Positions 63,578 to 64,000 of a stretch of DNA of 64,000 bases are shown piece by piece (within the stretch, counting starts at the first letter, position 1; every line of letters begins with the position of its first letter). The position numbers and the translations under genes are program-made. Under the pieces are notes generated by a model. The model had not been told where the DNA came from. It ran no database searches and saw nothing but the letters and a program-made list of their open reading frames with translations. The stretch comes from Candidatus Hydrogenisulfobacillus filiaventi (lineage in GTDB: Bacteria > Bacillota > Sulfobacillia > Sulfobacillales > R501), in NCBI GenBank assembly GCA_902809825.1, contig LR778114.1:62001-126000 (forward strand). The letters are read 5' to 3'.

Positions 63578-64000
63578 ATGCGCGCAATCATCCTGGCGGG
63601 GGGCCGTGGCCAACGGCTAATGCCGTTAACGGACGGGCGGCCGAAGCCCCTGGTGCCGTTTCTGGACCGGCCGATTCTGGACTACACCCTGGCGCAGCTG
63701 GGCGCGGCGGGGTTCACGGATGTGGTGATCACCCTGGGGTACGAGGGGGCGCGCATCCGGGCCCACGTGGGGGACGGCAGCCGCTGGGGGGTCCGGGTTG
63801 GCTACAGCCAGGAGGAGACGGCGCTGGGCACGGCGGGAGCGGTGCGGCTGGCGCTGGCGCGGTTTCCGGCGCGGGAGCCGGTGCTGATCGTCAGCGGGGA
63901 CGGGCTGACGGACTTTGATCTGGCGGGATTTTACCGGCGGATGCGGGCGGCCCGGGCGGAGGCGGGGCTACTGGTGGCGGCGGTGGCGGACCCGCGGGCG
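63578..64000 (+). CDS. Sugar-phosphate nucleotidyltransferase (partial, cut by window end)
   Basis: 141 residues are visible from an ATG at 63578 behind GAGGGGAGCGG. The nucleotide-binding signature MRAIILAGGRGQRLMPLTDGRPKPLVPFL is complete, followed by LVIVSGDGLTDFDL-type LIVSGDGLTDFDLAGF for metal binding. The closest group is glucose-1-phosphate thymidylyl/mannose-1-phosphate guanylyl transferases, which activate sugars for polysaccharide or wall synthesis. The rest lies outside the window. Confidence 0.9.
   Translation, partial: MRAIILAGGRGQRLMPLTDGRPKPLVPFLDRPILDYTLAQLGAAGFTDVVITLGYEGARIRAHVGDGSRWGVRVGYSQEETALGTAGAVRLALARFPAREPVLIVSGDGLTDFDLAGFYRRMRAARAEAGLLVAAVADPRA

Overview
The window is GC-rich (roughly two thirds G+C by eye) and bacterial. 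Shine-Dalgarno sequences are strong, GTG starts are common, and many neighbouring genes overlap by ATGA or GTGA. The gene set suggests a high-GC, probably thermophilic or acidophilic Firmicute of the Sulfobacillus/Thermaerobacter type. It includes Firmicute-style HemE-HemH-HemY haem synthesis, KdpFABC, a YhaO/YhaN-like nuclease pair, secreted CWB2 and PQQ-repeat proteins, and a type I-B CRISPR system. The genus is an inference.

Region 1-3 kb is accessory DNA next to a tRNA-Arg(CCT) gene. It holds a small ORF followed by a decayed Fic/Doc toxin, a compact leftward module (HTH protein, unknown protein, AbiEii/DUF6036-like nucleotidyltransferase) and a hairpin resembling an IS200/IS605 end. Region 3.0-17.8 kb is a complete type I-B CRISPR-Cas locus, cas6-cas8b-cas7-cas5-cas3-cas4-cas1-cas2, followed by an array that I count at 89 repeats and 88 spacers. 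Repeat polarity and decay indicate that the array is transcribed leftward, toward cas2, from a leader at about 17.63-17.82 kb. It contains a four-spacer tandem duplication and two spacers that are near-perfect reverse complements. cas1 and cas2 are much more AT-rich than the interference genes.

Region 17.8-31 kb is mostly housekeeping: an amine/amino-acid oxidase, two MFS exporters, a DsrE protein, a hemerythrin-like protein, a HisC-like aminotransferase, a LigB-type dioxygenase, Hsp20, a CDGSH Fe-S protein, acetyl-CoA synthetase, a frameshifted xylulokinase and a secreted PepSY-like protein. Region 31-39.4 kb has a leftward haem operon and a rightward kdp operon with two micro-proteins ahead of kdpA and no kdpDE. 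Region 39.4-47 kb is scarred: an AT-rich DUF5343-like gene, two relics of related IS1182-like transposases, an OatA-like acyltransferase, and three genes each broken by frameshifts. Region 47-64 kb has two secreted proteins, menC/NAAAR, a hydrolase-bioB pair, a UDG-like protein, the YhaO/YhaN pair, and a leftward operon of a CoA-disulfide-reductase-like enzyme, a GlcD-GlcE fusion (frameshifted) and GlcF. A sugar-nucleotidyltransferase behind a long leader is cut by the window end.

Many ORFs carry frameshifts (xylB, a PucR-like regulator, its neighbour, carbonic anhydrase, glcDE). Either these are real pseudogenes or the assembly has indel errors in G/C runs; the sequence alone cannot decide. 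Domain assignments come from reading motifs, not from database searches.
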